Positions 24,259 to 35,268 of a stretch of 64,000 nt of DNA are shown piece after piece. This stretch comes from Allium sativum (Eukaryota > Streptophyta > Magnoliopsida > Asparagales > Amaryllidaceae). The stretch lies in assembly GCA_030737875.1 (NCBI GenBank), contig CM060910.1, positions 631,829,303-631,893,302 on the forward strand. The letters are read 5' to 3'. Numbering within the stretch: the stretch's first letter is position 1; each line of letters opens with the position of its first letter. Under the pieces are notes generated by a model. It was not told the origin of the DNA. It saw only the letters and a list, made by a program, of their open reading frames with translations, and did not search any database. The position numbers and the translations under genes were made by a program.

Positions 24259-24420
24259 TTTTTTTTTTTTTTTTTTTTTTTGAAAATCAGGCTTATACAC
24301 AAGTCCAGGCAGTATATAACATACTACATAACAAGTGAGTTAAATCTCTTAAGGTATGATTCGAAGCCATGGCATCTCGCACCATGTCAAAGTGTCTTAA
24401 CCACTTGGACAATGAAGTTT
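24259..24420 (-). mobile_element. tRNA-derived SINE with poly(A) tail
   Basis: On the minus strand an A box (GTCCAAGTGGTTAAGA, 24410-24395) is followed about 30 bp later by a B box (GGCTTCGAATCATACC, 24368-24353), a tRNA-unrelated body of about 70 bp, then a 23-nt A tail (T-run 24259-24281 on the plus strand). This is the layout of a plant SINE mobilised by LINE machinery. A target duplication is not evident, so the 5' end is approximate. Confidence 0.7.
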
Positions 24421-24792
24421 GTCCGTTGTTAAATTTATTGAAGAAACACTCACATGCGTAAACATACAATTCGATGTTAGTCAAACAACTCAAATGGGAC
24501 ATATCAGGGATCAAATTGCCACACAAATGTGGAATGATTACACAGCAATTCATCCACAAAACTAGGTAGTTAAGTATGGAATTTGTCCTTTTTAGCGTTT
24601 CTCAATAATAATTTGACTTGCTAATGTTCATAATTTTAACGTTTCAGGTTATGAGTGAATGAGGCGACACAACCACTTACTCTTTCTTAATTGGTCAAGT
24701 TTCTCTTATTTACTTTTATGTTGTTACTTCATTTACAGTCAACTGATATTATTGTAACTCTTTTATTGCAGCAGTCATTGGAATCAAACTAC

Positions 24793-25464
24793 GGAGCTTG
24801 TTTGGATCAGCTTTCTATGGCCAGTGAAATATAGACAACTTAGAAGTGACATTGTATGCTTTTTTAATTGTTCAGTCTGGGTTACATATGTTTTATCTTC
24901 AATGTAGTATTGTTTCAAGAAAATAGGAATGTTATTACAGTTGCAAGACTAATTTAGATATAGGTGTTGATGTGATTGTAGTAAGCATGTTATTATTATT
25001 ATTTTCTATTATGTCATTGTAGTAAGCATGCTTGCCTTGAAAGTTACATGTGGGGATTGAATGCTAGCATGATCTTTAATGTTGATCTTGTCATAGTAAG
25101 CATTTCTACATTATGTAAATTGTCATAGTAAGCATTTCTACATTATGTAACTTGTTGATCTTGTCATAATCAGTGTTATTTAATTTAATAGCACAATATT
25201 TATTTTGATATCTATTAAATCCCTGCTTGTACCACTTTAATGTTGATGTGATTGTAGTAAGCATTTCTACATTACGTAACTTGTGTATTTGAAACTTTCA
25301 TTTTTATTTTGATATCTCATTTTTAATTTTTAACTAAAAATCGGTTTTTCAAAATAGTAGAACCAAATATATTTTCCAAAATGTTAAAAACATTAAAAAT
25401 GAAAAACTGAAAATAAGCTTCAAAAACTAAAAATTAAAAATTAAAAATGAAACCAAACAGAGCC
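24793..25464. mobile_element. Possible MITE with GTTTGG-type ends and internal repeats
   Basis: Left GGAGCTTGTTTGGATC and inverse right GGCTCTGTTTGGTTTC are similar imperfect ends of a type common in plant MITEs. The interior holds four or five degenerate copies of a unit with CATAGTAAGCATTTCTACATTA (about 24955-25290). No target duplication was found, so the element call is tentative. Confidence 0.35.
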
Positions 25465-28400
25465 TAATCTTTAGACTAATTACCAACAAAAATGTAAGGA
25501 GTCTAGCTAAAGTCCAAGGAAGCGTGCCACATGTACTGGTGATGCACTTTCATCAACCATGATGAGCCTTGTTTAAAATTTTAACATATATATAGAATAT
25601 TCCACAATTTAGATTTGTTTGCTCAACATTTTTAGAGTTCATAGTAAATACTACAATGTTACACTACCATTCTGCCGTAGTTACTAGTTACTAACAGTCA
25701 TACATTATAGTTTATACAAGTAAATATATTGGTACGATGCCAGAACAGTGACCAACATTGTGGTGATGCGGCATGAATGCCTAAGCGAAGCAACAAATTA
25801 TGAAGTGGACAAAAATCATCAATGATCGTGCTCTCTGTTAGAACTGTGCGCGTTTGAGCAAATCATCATCTTTGATGTTAACCAATCTTTTTCCTACAAA
25901 CTCTAGCCGCATGGAGTGACATTTCATTTTTTTTCTTAATAAATTAGGAAAAACAACGAAAGACGAGGTGATTAAAAAAGAAGATGAAGGCTAAATGGTT
26001 GTAAGTGTGGATGACTATTTTATAGTTATTTACTATACATGCAATTAAAAATAACCGTCCCATGTCATACAACTAACTTTTAACTGTCCGTGACCCAGAC
26101 AGTTGAAATTTGAAAAAAACCACCTAGTTGTTTTCCATTTCAATTACAGATTTGTAATTCGTAACCTCTAATTGGTTGAAAATGTTTTTAATGTTTTACT
26201 TTCTATTGTAAAAATTCTTCTAGACCAAGCGCAAAGCGAGGCGTGCAATGCATAAGTCCATCTAGAGGAGCCTTACTGCATCATCTAAACATGTATGTGA
26301 GCACTTATTATGCATTCCTTAAGGCTTAACGCATCGTATAAACGTCTAAATGCTAGTTTCAGTTTGTTTTTGCTCATTGGCTGTTTCCAAACCCATCAAA
26401 ACTCATGCATTTTCATTTTGAATCAATTAATATTAAAAAATAGATGCTTAACTTCGAAATTCATGAGTTCAGCAAAATGTTTAGCTTCAATTAATCTCCG
26501 ACTAGTCACCATTTAAACGACTAATATCTAGTTCATACCTTCCGCGTATTGATTTTTACAACCATGATAATATTACAAGACCAATTCTATTTGCATTCCA
26601 CTTTTTCTTTTTTGACACTCCAAAAATTGACTAAATTCTACTATTTTCATGCTCCGGTATTTTACAATTTTACCTTTCCTTCTGTATCTCATTTTCATTC
26701 CCTAAAACAAACTCATCTCATAATTCACTCAAAAGCCTAGATTGATGTATTAATTAGTAAAATTATGTCGAAAGTACTAATAGTTGTTTGGAATGATGAG
26801 CTTTTGGGATCTTGATGAAATTTTAGGAAAGACAGGATCTGCTCTTAGGTCAAACGTCATTGCCCTTGCACCTTCGTTCAATCCAGGGGGTCTTCACGTG
26901 GCCCAGACTAATCGTTTATGCCGGTTTCTTCGATACTCTTGTTTTACCATGTTGGGAATTTCACAATGTTCTATTAGAGGAATGGGGCTGACAATTAGAA
27001 TCGGGACCCACAAATCCGAATAGAACCGACTCAAGAAGAAGCAAACTCTACGTGTTCCAGGTCCGGTCCAAGTAATGAAAAATACCATTAAAATTAAAAA
27101 TCCAATCAGACTGGGCCCAAACCTATCCGATCCGATCATAATCGAACTTCGGTTGGGTCAGGTTAGGCCTAGGTTTTAAAATATATAGTTTAGACCTGAC
27201 CAAAACCAATTCATCTAGAACCAACATCCGTCTGGTCGAGTTTGGGTCTGACGTGCTAATTGCCATTGTTACCATTGCCATGGCCGTGTGTATTTTTGAA
27301 ATCAGCTCAATGTTGATCAATGAGCAAAAATTATATTTTTATGTTTCATTTTGATGTTATTCCGTTTTAAGGGTAGAAATTTCATTTTTGAGCATCATTT
27401 TATGGTTTCAGGGAGAAAAAGAGAAGTTTTAAAAAGTTTAAGAAATAGATAAAAAAAAACATGGAAAATGCGGAGAACAGTAGTATTGGAAAGAAAATAT
27501 GGATGATGAAATAGGAATATAGTGGAAGGTGAAAAGTGAAAAATGGAGTTAGAACTGGCATATTACAATGTGTTTGTTTGGAACCTAGCTAGCACCCATT
27601 CAGTTGCAATACAGTTTCCTAGCTTCCTGCTTCCAGTCCAGTCCAATTAAAGTACTAAATCAATTCGCTCTACCCTCTCTGTCGTTGAGTTATTTGTTGA
27701 ACATGAATTGCCATCGTAGACGTTGAAGCTCTGCCTCCATCAGTCCCATCTCCGACTTTGGTTATAATGAACTGTTTTGACAATTAAAGTTTGTTTTGAT
27801 GAATGATAAACGTTTTGAGCGATTGAATATGAGCAAATGATATTAATAATGGTTGATTAGATCTGGAATTACGGAAGGACCAGGCTTTTTTGGGCTTGCT
27901 TCTACTTGTTTAAACAATTTATTATTGTTGTTGTTACTGTTGTTATTTTTAAATAAAGAATCTTAAATTTAACACATTGCTTAACTGTGTTTGATCATTC
28001 TTCATTAGTTTGATTGTGTTTGATTATGTTTGACTAGTTCAGGAAGTTAGTGATGAGTTTATACCGTGTTTGCTTATAAAATCAACGGAATCACTGGCAG
28101 ATTTTAGCCTGAATAGATTGTTTGTTGTTTTCCCTTTCTCAAAATAATACCATAGAGTATCATCTTCTTTTCATCAGTGTATTGTATAATAATGGCAATC
28201 TATGCTTTCATAGGTTCACCTAAACTTAGGTTCCACCAAGAGACAAATCTACATTCTAGTGAGGTGGATCGGCTGACTGCCCTTACAGATATAATCTCAT
28301 GTGCTGTATCATTGGGAAAATTGGAATCTCCGTTTTGGTCATTAATACACTAATTAACCTCTTTTCCCTTTTTATATTATTTGTTGATATATCTACTTGA

Positions 28401-29292
28401 AGTCTAGGCTTCTGTTCTTTTGATGTTTTACTGATTTGTTTATTGCTCTATGGCCATAGTGCTTATTTGTGCTATGAAGAATGTTACTAACAGAATAAGA
28501 TGGCAGTGAAGAAATTGATAATAAAATAAATAAATAAATTCAGTCGAAGAAATCTACATTCTAGTGAGGTGGATAGGCTTCGTTCCTGGTTCCACCAAAA
28601 CTTTATTTTATCTCCAAGTGGTGTTATAGTGTTCCGTCAATTCAGTTACAGTAGACTGTTTGCAGTTCAAAGTGCTGTGCTTTTTATAGTTGTAATATCA
28701 CTACAATAAATAGTTAAATAAAACCGCAGATATTGAAATTCACAACAGCTCCCCTTTAACTCCTAAGCCCATAGGATATCATATCAAAGATGAGAAAAAT
28801 GACTCAAAAGTTGGCAACATGTAATAAATTAAAATCACACTAATGTTGCCAGTGTATACTATTATACATCCTGACAGTGTAATATTAAATTTGATATAAC
28901 TTGGATTTAAAAGTGGTGTAACCCACAAAATAATACCTACTAATTCCCTAATACTAAAAACTAAACCAATTTTCTTTAACCCGATATCATTTGTCTTTTA
29001 TAGACATCGAACATTGGTCCAAATTGTTAATTTTTTCTCATTGAAATCATGAAATTTTCCCTTCAAATTATTGTGACAGCAACACAAAACCTGCAAGTTC
29101 TTGCAGTGACATTTACTTTGTTTGTTGCAATCTGGTTAGTGTTGTGACCAGTATGCTGTGTTGACCATGTTGTTGAATTTTATGTGTGCTGTTATTTTTT
29201 TAATTTTTGTTGGCAATCTTGACGCTGAGTACAAAATAAGCTGCTGATAACTTTTTTCCTGAACAGATTAAAAGAAATCTGCATTGCTACTC
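25465..29292. other. Intergenic DNA and possible upstream region of PIG-X
   Basis: No gene was recognised. A CT-rich segment at about 27600-27765, ending GACTTTG before GTTATA, resembles a non-coding first exon, and an acceptor CCTGAACAG ending at about 29268 precedes the PIG-X start codon. A 25-bp word containing CTACATTCTAGTGAGGTGG occurs at 28245-28269 and again at 28550-28574. Confidence 0.3.
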
Positions 29293-32200
29293 ATGGATAA
29301 AAGACACTGTTGTTTAGTTCATGTTATGATGGTGGTTATCATTTGTTTTTCTCGCCATAGCAGTTGCAGTCGTGACCAAATAGATTCAAGTTCTGAGAAG
29401 GTTGGTCATTTTACAAAACTGATACAGTATCAGTTATGGCAATCAAATTTGTTGGCACTAGCTGAAATCTCAAGCTTACAATTTTGATATAATTGCTTAG
29501 TATCGTTTAATATGGATCGCGCAAACCTGTTCAGTAACTACTTGAATGTGATAAAGACCTTTTTTGTTGCATGAGGTGGGAAATATATATCTTAAACAGT
29601 GTATATAAATTAAAACGTATGAAATCAAGTCCACTCCCATTACTATATATGTCAAAGGCCAAATAAACAACATATACAAGCAACTACATAGCCAAGAAGT
29701 CACAAAAAGACAAACATTAAAGACAAGATGACATAGTGCTTGAGCATTACAAGATATATGCATAAAAAACATTCAGACAATTATTTTTCAGACATCCTCA
29801 TCGTCCCACAAATCAAATGTTTTCCTTTGTCTTTTGAGTTTTGACATGCTGCATTGGCCTTTGCTGCTTATTTTTAGAAACAAATGCCCAATACAATATG
29901 AGTATTTTAGATGTATTAATCAAAACACTTACAAAACTAGTTTCTGAATTCTTTGCTCGCTCTCCTTCCAAACTACCCAAGTCAGTGTCATCTTTGCTAA
30001 ATCAGCGGTGTTCCTTTTCTCAGCATTCCTTTTTTCCCTCCCGCGTTCGCAACACTTAGCCTACTGGTTAATAAACCATAGGATATCCCGAAATGAACAG
30101 CACTATAGAATCATATAATAGAAAATTACTACACATTTGAAGTTTAGTTGATCAACTGTGCACATTACAATAAAACATATTCTAGTATATATTTTTACAT
30201 TTTAACATTTCAAGAATAATCAATTTCCTAAGCCCAATCAGCCACATCTGTGTGTGAATTTTGTGCATGACTGGAGTTTTCCAAAATGACCCATGAAAAG
30301 TATATTTACTCTCCGGATAGTTAAAGCATTCATAGATTTAACTATGTGTACATATATGTATATGTATGCATTCCTTTTTTTTTTTTTTTTTTCTTTCCTT
30401 TTCCAAACTTCCATCTTTGTTATCTACTTCGCCATCCAATTTGTATAATTCTGGTAGTTTCACTAATGGCAAATATTGCTTCGAAAGTTTATATTTACAA
30501 GGGTCTACTGAATCATAAATTACAGGCAAAACTACAATCACAATCTTGATTTTAAACCTTGTTTATCAATGCAAAATCCATCCGAAGCCATTTCCTATCA
30601 TTCGGCATATTGGACTGCTAATGTACTAGGTCCATCCGAGGGCTGTAGCACAAAAACATTTAATCCTGAATGAGCTCAACTTCTTATCCTTAATTAAAAT
30701 GGGTTGAAACGGAACTACTTCCTTACATACTTTGAAATATTATAATTTATCGGTTTAATATGCAATAAGCACCACCATGTAATACCTATTGATAACCCAA
30801 GTTATTCAGATTCCTTGCTTATGTTTAAGTAATTTTCACAATCGTTTACATCAAAGAACACAGTTTAATTAAAAAGATTTGAGACTCAAATCATCTTTGA
30901 TCTTTCCGTTACAAGACAAATCCCATTCGACTAAACAGTTATCACACTACAATTTCTTCTAACCTTCGTTGAACAATACCTTCTATGTTTTCAATCTCTT
31001 CAATTATTCAATGTGTGAATTTATAAATGACAATGAATGTATTGGCATACTGGTTAATTAAGTTGTAAACATTGAGTTTACTATCACTAGTCGTCCATCC
31101 CCTGATTTAATGTTTTTCTTTCTACATGACTTTGCCTTAACACTTATTTGTTATCAAAGGTTGCCCATCATCATGTTTAAGCTTTGTAAGTTTAAAAACC
31201 TAAAATTGTAATTGAAAAACTTGCAAATTTACAATTTAAACAATTAGCTACTTATCCTCTAAACTAGGATCGCTCCTTCAAAGTGATTTATTTTTTAATA
31301 AAATTAATCTGCATGGTAGCAATGCTTTTATATGTTCTTATAATAGCATTATGTGAAGTTAAAAACTGGGGATTGGATGTAGTAAAAGTATAGTGTCCTA
31401 CACATATTGAAATATGTTGATAATACTTTTAATAACATTGCTTTCTAAATAGAATATATTCTTCAATAAAAATAATATTTTGAAGCACCCATCTGCTGCA
31501 ATGCTAAGTAGCCTGAAGGAATAAATGGTTTTTGGGTAGCTTATAGATATGTATAACTTTTGTTGGTTTCTTTTCTATCTTTCTTAAAAGTAGTGGAATG
31601 AACAATATTCAAGTTGGATGTAATACTGTCTTTATTTATTAAAAACGCTTTATTTGACCTTTTTTTTTTTCGAAAGAAATTTCTGAAGAAAGTTTCATGT
31701 GAAATATTAAAAAAAGCCTCAGTATTAATTAAACACTGAGTGTTCACTTGCTGATTCGTGGGAATTGATTACCATTGCTCAGATTTGGATTAGTAGAAAG
31801 AGGAACGGTAGAATTACAAATACTAAGATTTGAATTGATGTAGATTTACAAATATTAAGATTAGAATTGATGTAGATTTACATGTAAGTGGATCCAGGAA
31901 AGATATGATGGCCTACATTGCAATAAGAAAATGAGTTGGTGTAGGAAGGTGATTTTGAACAGAAATATGGATGGCAATTTCTGCCATCAAATCAAAGAGC
32001 TTGGATACCCTACCATTTTCTATTCCCCCAAGAATTGACAAATCATGAAAAGAGAACGAATATAACTTAAACTGCATTTATAGAAACCACTGTAAGTAAA
32101 GTAATCGAGTGGGTTAATTTGATGTTAAGTAAAAACCTTTTCTGTATGCATTGAATGAAAATTTTGCTTCATAACTTGTACACTGAGCTCTTTCTTACAT

Positions 32201-33158
32201 TCTTTTCTATTTTTAGGCCAAAACTTGTAATGCTAACTTCATGGACAACAATACATTCGTTGAAGGATGCTTGCCATCCAACCAAGAGTATATATCGGCC
32301 TCATATTTCAATAACCGTGATAAACTAATCGATTCAGAATTTCATTATTTTGTATATAGAAGTATCAAGTCTATTGACTTGTGCACGAATAACCAGGTCA
32401 ACATGCCAATGCTAAAATTTTCAGGCTTGAAACGAGATTTAGTTGGTGAAGGCTCGCATCGTAATTTAGTCTCCACTGTTATTCTCAATATGTATTCAGA
32501 TGATTCAGTTTGGTATCATGAGAACACATGCAACATTATATTAATTGAAAGACTCCCAATTGGAGTATTTGCGGATCCTTTCGAACTGCAACATCTTGTG
32601 GACCGGAAGAGTGAGAACCTTGACTTTGATTTACTATCAATTATAGTTACCATTTTCCAGTCATATCTTGAAACATGCTTTATTTTGCTTGCTTCAGTAT
32701 TTAGCTCGGCTGATGTATTTGGAGACAGAAATCTTGAATTACCATCTGCACTTTCTAACAGAACAGTTGTAGAGATTCACATGGATATTGGGTGCATCAA
32801 TCGGATGAAGAGCACTGAAATTGTTACTCAGTTGCCATTGCATGCTAGATACCCGGTAGGTTTGATGTAGTAATGAAAGCAACATTGTGTAAATCGCTGA
32901 AAAATTCAATTTGCTATTCATCCAGTAACATTTTAGTGGAATCCTTCAGTAACATGTTCCCAACCAAATATACGAGTGATTATAATGATTAGTGCCTGTA
33001 AGTTTATGATTTGCATGACTACTCCACGTGATTAACTTCAATAATACACATTTATCCATTTTTTACGTGCTTCCAATGCATGCATAGTGGTATACCATGA
33101 GCTTTTCAAAACTGAAAACTGCTATTCGTGCTATGTTTTAGTAATATCTATTATCTTA

Positions 33159-33217
<59 letters not shown>

Positions 33218-33834
33218 AGCTGAAGGCATACTCTGTAAAACATAAGAGTACAGTTCCATTCTTCACGAAGCAAAATGGTGATTACTGAATGCCTAGCAGT
33301 CTTGAAAGCCTACGGTGGTTACAAACTATTCTTCTTTGAATGTTGCCATTATAGAACATCTGATTTTAATATATTTTTATCAACTTTTAGACGTCCAACC
33401 TTGGCTCATAAACTCTTGCAGTTTCCCATTAAGATTATACCATGTATAACTATAAGTATTACGCCTTGTAGTTGTTTTTCTCTACTGCAAACCTTTTTTT
33501 GGCCTTTCTGAGTATGGGAATACAATAGTGATCCTATTCTATTTTGAATACAGCCACTTGATTCTAGCAATAATTATGCAAGAGTTGAAATTGGTAGTCC
33601 GGATTTGCTTCTGCGCTGTAGACCAAAATATGTGCCGGATAACTCTGTTTTTTGTGCGGTTAGTAATTTGGCACTGAGACAAACAATGTCGTCTGGCAAA
33701 TACCTTGTGGTAATGAGGCACACAGTGGAATTGTATCTGGTATTACTTTTGGTTCTGCACTTCTATGTTCCTTTTTGATTGTCTGCTCTGCAGTGTATTT
33801 TTCTAAAAACAAGGATGTCAGTACTGCACGATAA
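29293..33834 (+). CDS. PIGX: PIG-X, GPI mannosyltransferase I stabilising subunit
   Basis: Four coding exons with GT-AG borders: 29293-29400, 32217-32610, 32698-32855 and 33554-33834 (TAA). Exon 1 gives a short signal-peptide-like start (CCLVHVMMVVIICF). Exon 2 carries family hallmarks RDLVGEGSHRN and LPIGVFADPFELQHL, exon 3 VFGDRNLELPSALSNR and LPLHARYP, and exon 4 YARVEIGSPDLLLRCRPKY, VWQIPCG and a membrane segment (SALLCSFLIVCSAVYF). PIG-X is an ER type I membrane protein that holds and stabilises PIG-M, which adds the first mannose to the GPI anchor precursor. The splice from RK to IFSSADVFGD is phase 1, the others phase 0. Two extra bases (AT, 33686-33687) break the frame between ALRQT and VVWQIP. 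If real, the protein would end at a TGA near 33778 with an altered tail. Exon 1 rests on signal-peptide character and phase only. Confidence is high for exons 2-4, moderate for exon 1. Confidence 0.82.
29401..32216 (+). other. First coding intron of PIG-X (2.8 kb)
   Basis: Donor GTTGGT and acceptor TTTTTAG. It contains no recognisable gene. A T-run lies at about 30375-30393, and a 32-bp tandem duplication (units at 31814-31845 and 31846-31877, ending GAATTGATGTAGAT) is present. Confidence 0.55.
33164..33214. repeat. (TA)n microsatellite in PIG-X intron 3
   Basis: About 25 uninterrupted TA units inside the intron between the third and fourth coding exons. Confidence 0.95.
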
Positions 33835-34602
33835 TTGTAAGACCTTTTCCCCCATAATCGTAAGGCGTCACTCAAAAATTAGACTCTATTTCTTCTTTCT
33901 CGTGGTTATGTCATTGTACATTTGCAGCTTAATTAGCTGTTTTGTAGCAGCTATGTTATATGAAGAACTTTATGAGGTTTTGATAGCTTTGTTTGAAATC
34001 TTTTGTGTTCGCTGAATGGAGTTTGTGGTTTCTCTTGGGAGGCGATGCTTTAATTGGTTATTTTCATTTCAGTGTTTCATATTAAAATTGTTGGCTCTTT
34101 TAGTTAGGATTTATTTTTTGTTATTTATTCTAGCAACTGATTTGCACAATATGCAATTTACTACGCTTATAATTTGTAATGCCTAGAAATCAACCATAAT
34201 GTCTGTTCATGCTTGATTAATCGAAGGTATGGTTGTATCCAATTATTGGTTTACATTACATTAACTTTTGTTTGACTACATTGATTGCTGGACTCTAGTT
34301 TTTTAAAGAGGAGTTGAGGAGTTGAGTTCATGATTACCATAAATTTACCAATTTTGAAATATTGCTTACTCTAGAAAGATTCATTAATTAAAAAGAAAAG
34401 GGTTCAATTCCACTGTGGCTTATGGACTAATAAAACTAAAGGTTCAATTCAACCATGGCTTATGGTCTCCTTTTTTCCCATTGCTATTGTACAAGAATCT
34501 GACTTTCATTAATCCAAATTGTGTGTTTTCAATGACGTCGGTATCATCAATTTCTCCGGTATCATCAATTTCTGAAATCTGTTTTTTTTTTCATGGAGTT
34601 TA
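33835..34602 (+). other. PIG-X 3' flank up to the copia-2 insertion
   Basis: Presumed 3' UTR and downstream DNA. No other gene is visible. It ends with GTTTA, the target duplication of the copia-2 element. Confidence 0.5.
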
Positions 34603-35110
34603 TGTTAAATTTTGCGATACTATATAGTTGAATTGGAGTGCATGGAAGCAGCTTCGTGTCGGAGAAGACGGTTCGTAAATTAGAGTTCGTAGGACGAGAT
34701 TACAGCTGAAGAGGCGAAGTGAAGCTGAAAGCTTTAGCATAGACGTCTAACGTCCTTGGTCAGACGTCTGTGACTACAAGGAACATTTTCCATAGAGTCT
34801 GGGCAGACATCTGACCAAGGAGGTCAGACGTCTATGATTACAGGGAGTAACTTACCGAGACTCTGAACAGACGTCTGTCACTTCAGGACAGACGTCTGAG
34901 GCGGTATTTTGGCTGTTTCGAGCTGAAGACTTAACAGACTGATTTGTGAAGGATTCATGGTCAATTTGGGCAATTGCTACATTCTATTCTCTCCCTATAT
35001 AAGCTATTGTCATATCCAAAAGGGTTTGTAGCAGAAAGTGACTAATCAAGAGATTAGATCTAGGTTTATTTTAATTAGGGTTTTGGCAACCCTAAACTAC
35101 TTCAATTCTT
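34603..35110 (+). repeat. Left LTR of copia-2, first part
   Basis: Starts at TGTTAAAT and continues after the LINE at 41014-41272. The U3 part holds repeated AGACGTCT palindromes (34741, 34762, 34826, 34869 and 34890). Confidence 0.9.
34741..34898 (+). promoter_or_regulatory. Cluster of CAGACGTCTG palindromes in the copia-2 U3 region
   Basis: Five intact AGACGTCT cores plus one variant (CAGACATCTG, 34804-34813) lie within 160 bp, spaced about 20-65 bp apart. The central GACGTC is the C-box type ACGT element bound by plant bZIP factors. The same block recurs in the right LTR (45831-45988) with some units mutated. A regulatory role is inferred from position upstream of the LTR transcription start. 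Confidence 0.55.
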
Positions 35111-35268
35111 TTTTTTTTTTTTTTTGGCAAAGCCTGCGGGGTTAAATGGCCCCTACCATTTTATTTATATTATAAGGAAGACTTACAATACAAACGTGTG
35201 CAAGAAATACAGTAAATAAAACATAAGCAAAAAAAAAAAAAAAAAAAAAAAGAAGAAGAAGAAGGAGA

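Noticed and set aside
24353..24410. Possible true tRNA gene (A and B boxes on the minus strand)
   Set aside because: The sequence between the boxes does not give an anticodon arm, no acceptor stem closes it, and a poly(A) tail follows.
24293..24559. 88-codon minus-strand frame
   Set aside because: It overlaps the SINE body and its A and B boxes. The Cys/His content is accidental and there is no domain.
26784..27320. Several short frames near 27 kb
   Set aside because: No homology or codon pattern. The GGGTC/GACCC-rich sequence looks like transposon subterminal DNA, but no ends were found.
30346..30549. Frames on both strands around a long T-run
   Set aside because: They are driven by the homopolymer and lie in an intron of PIG-X.
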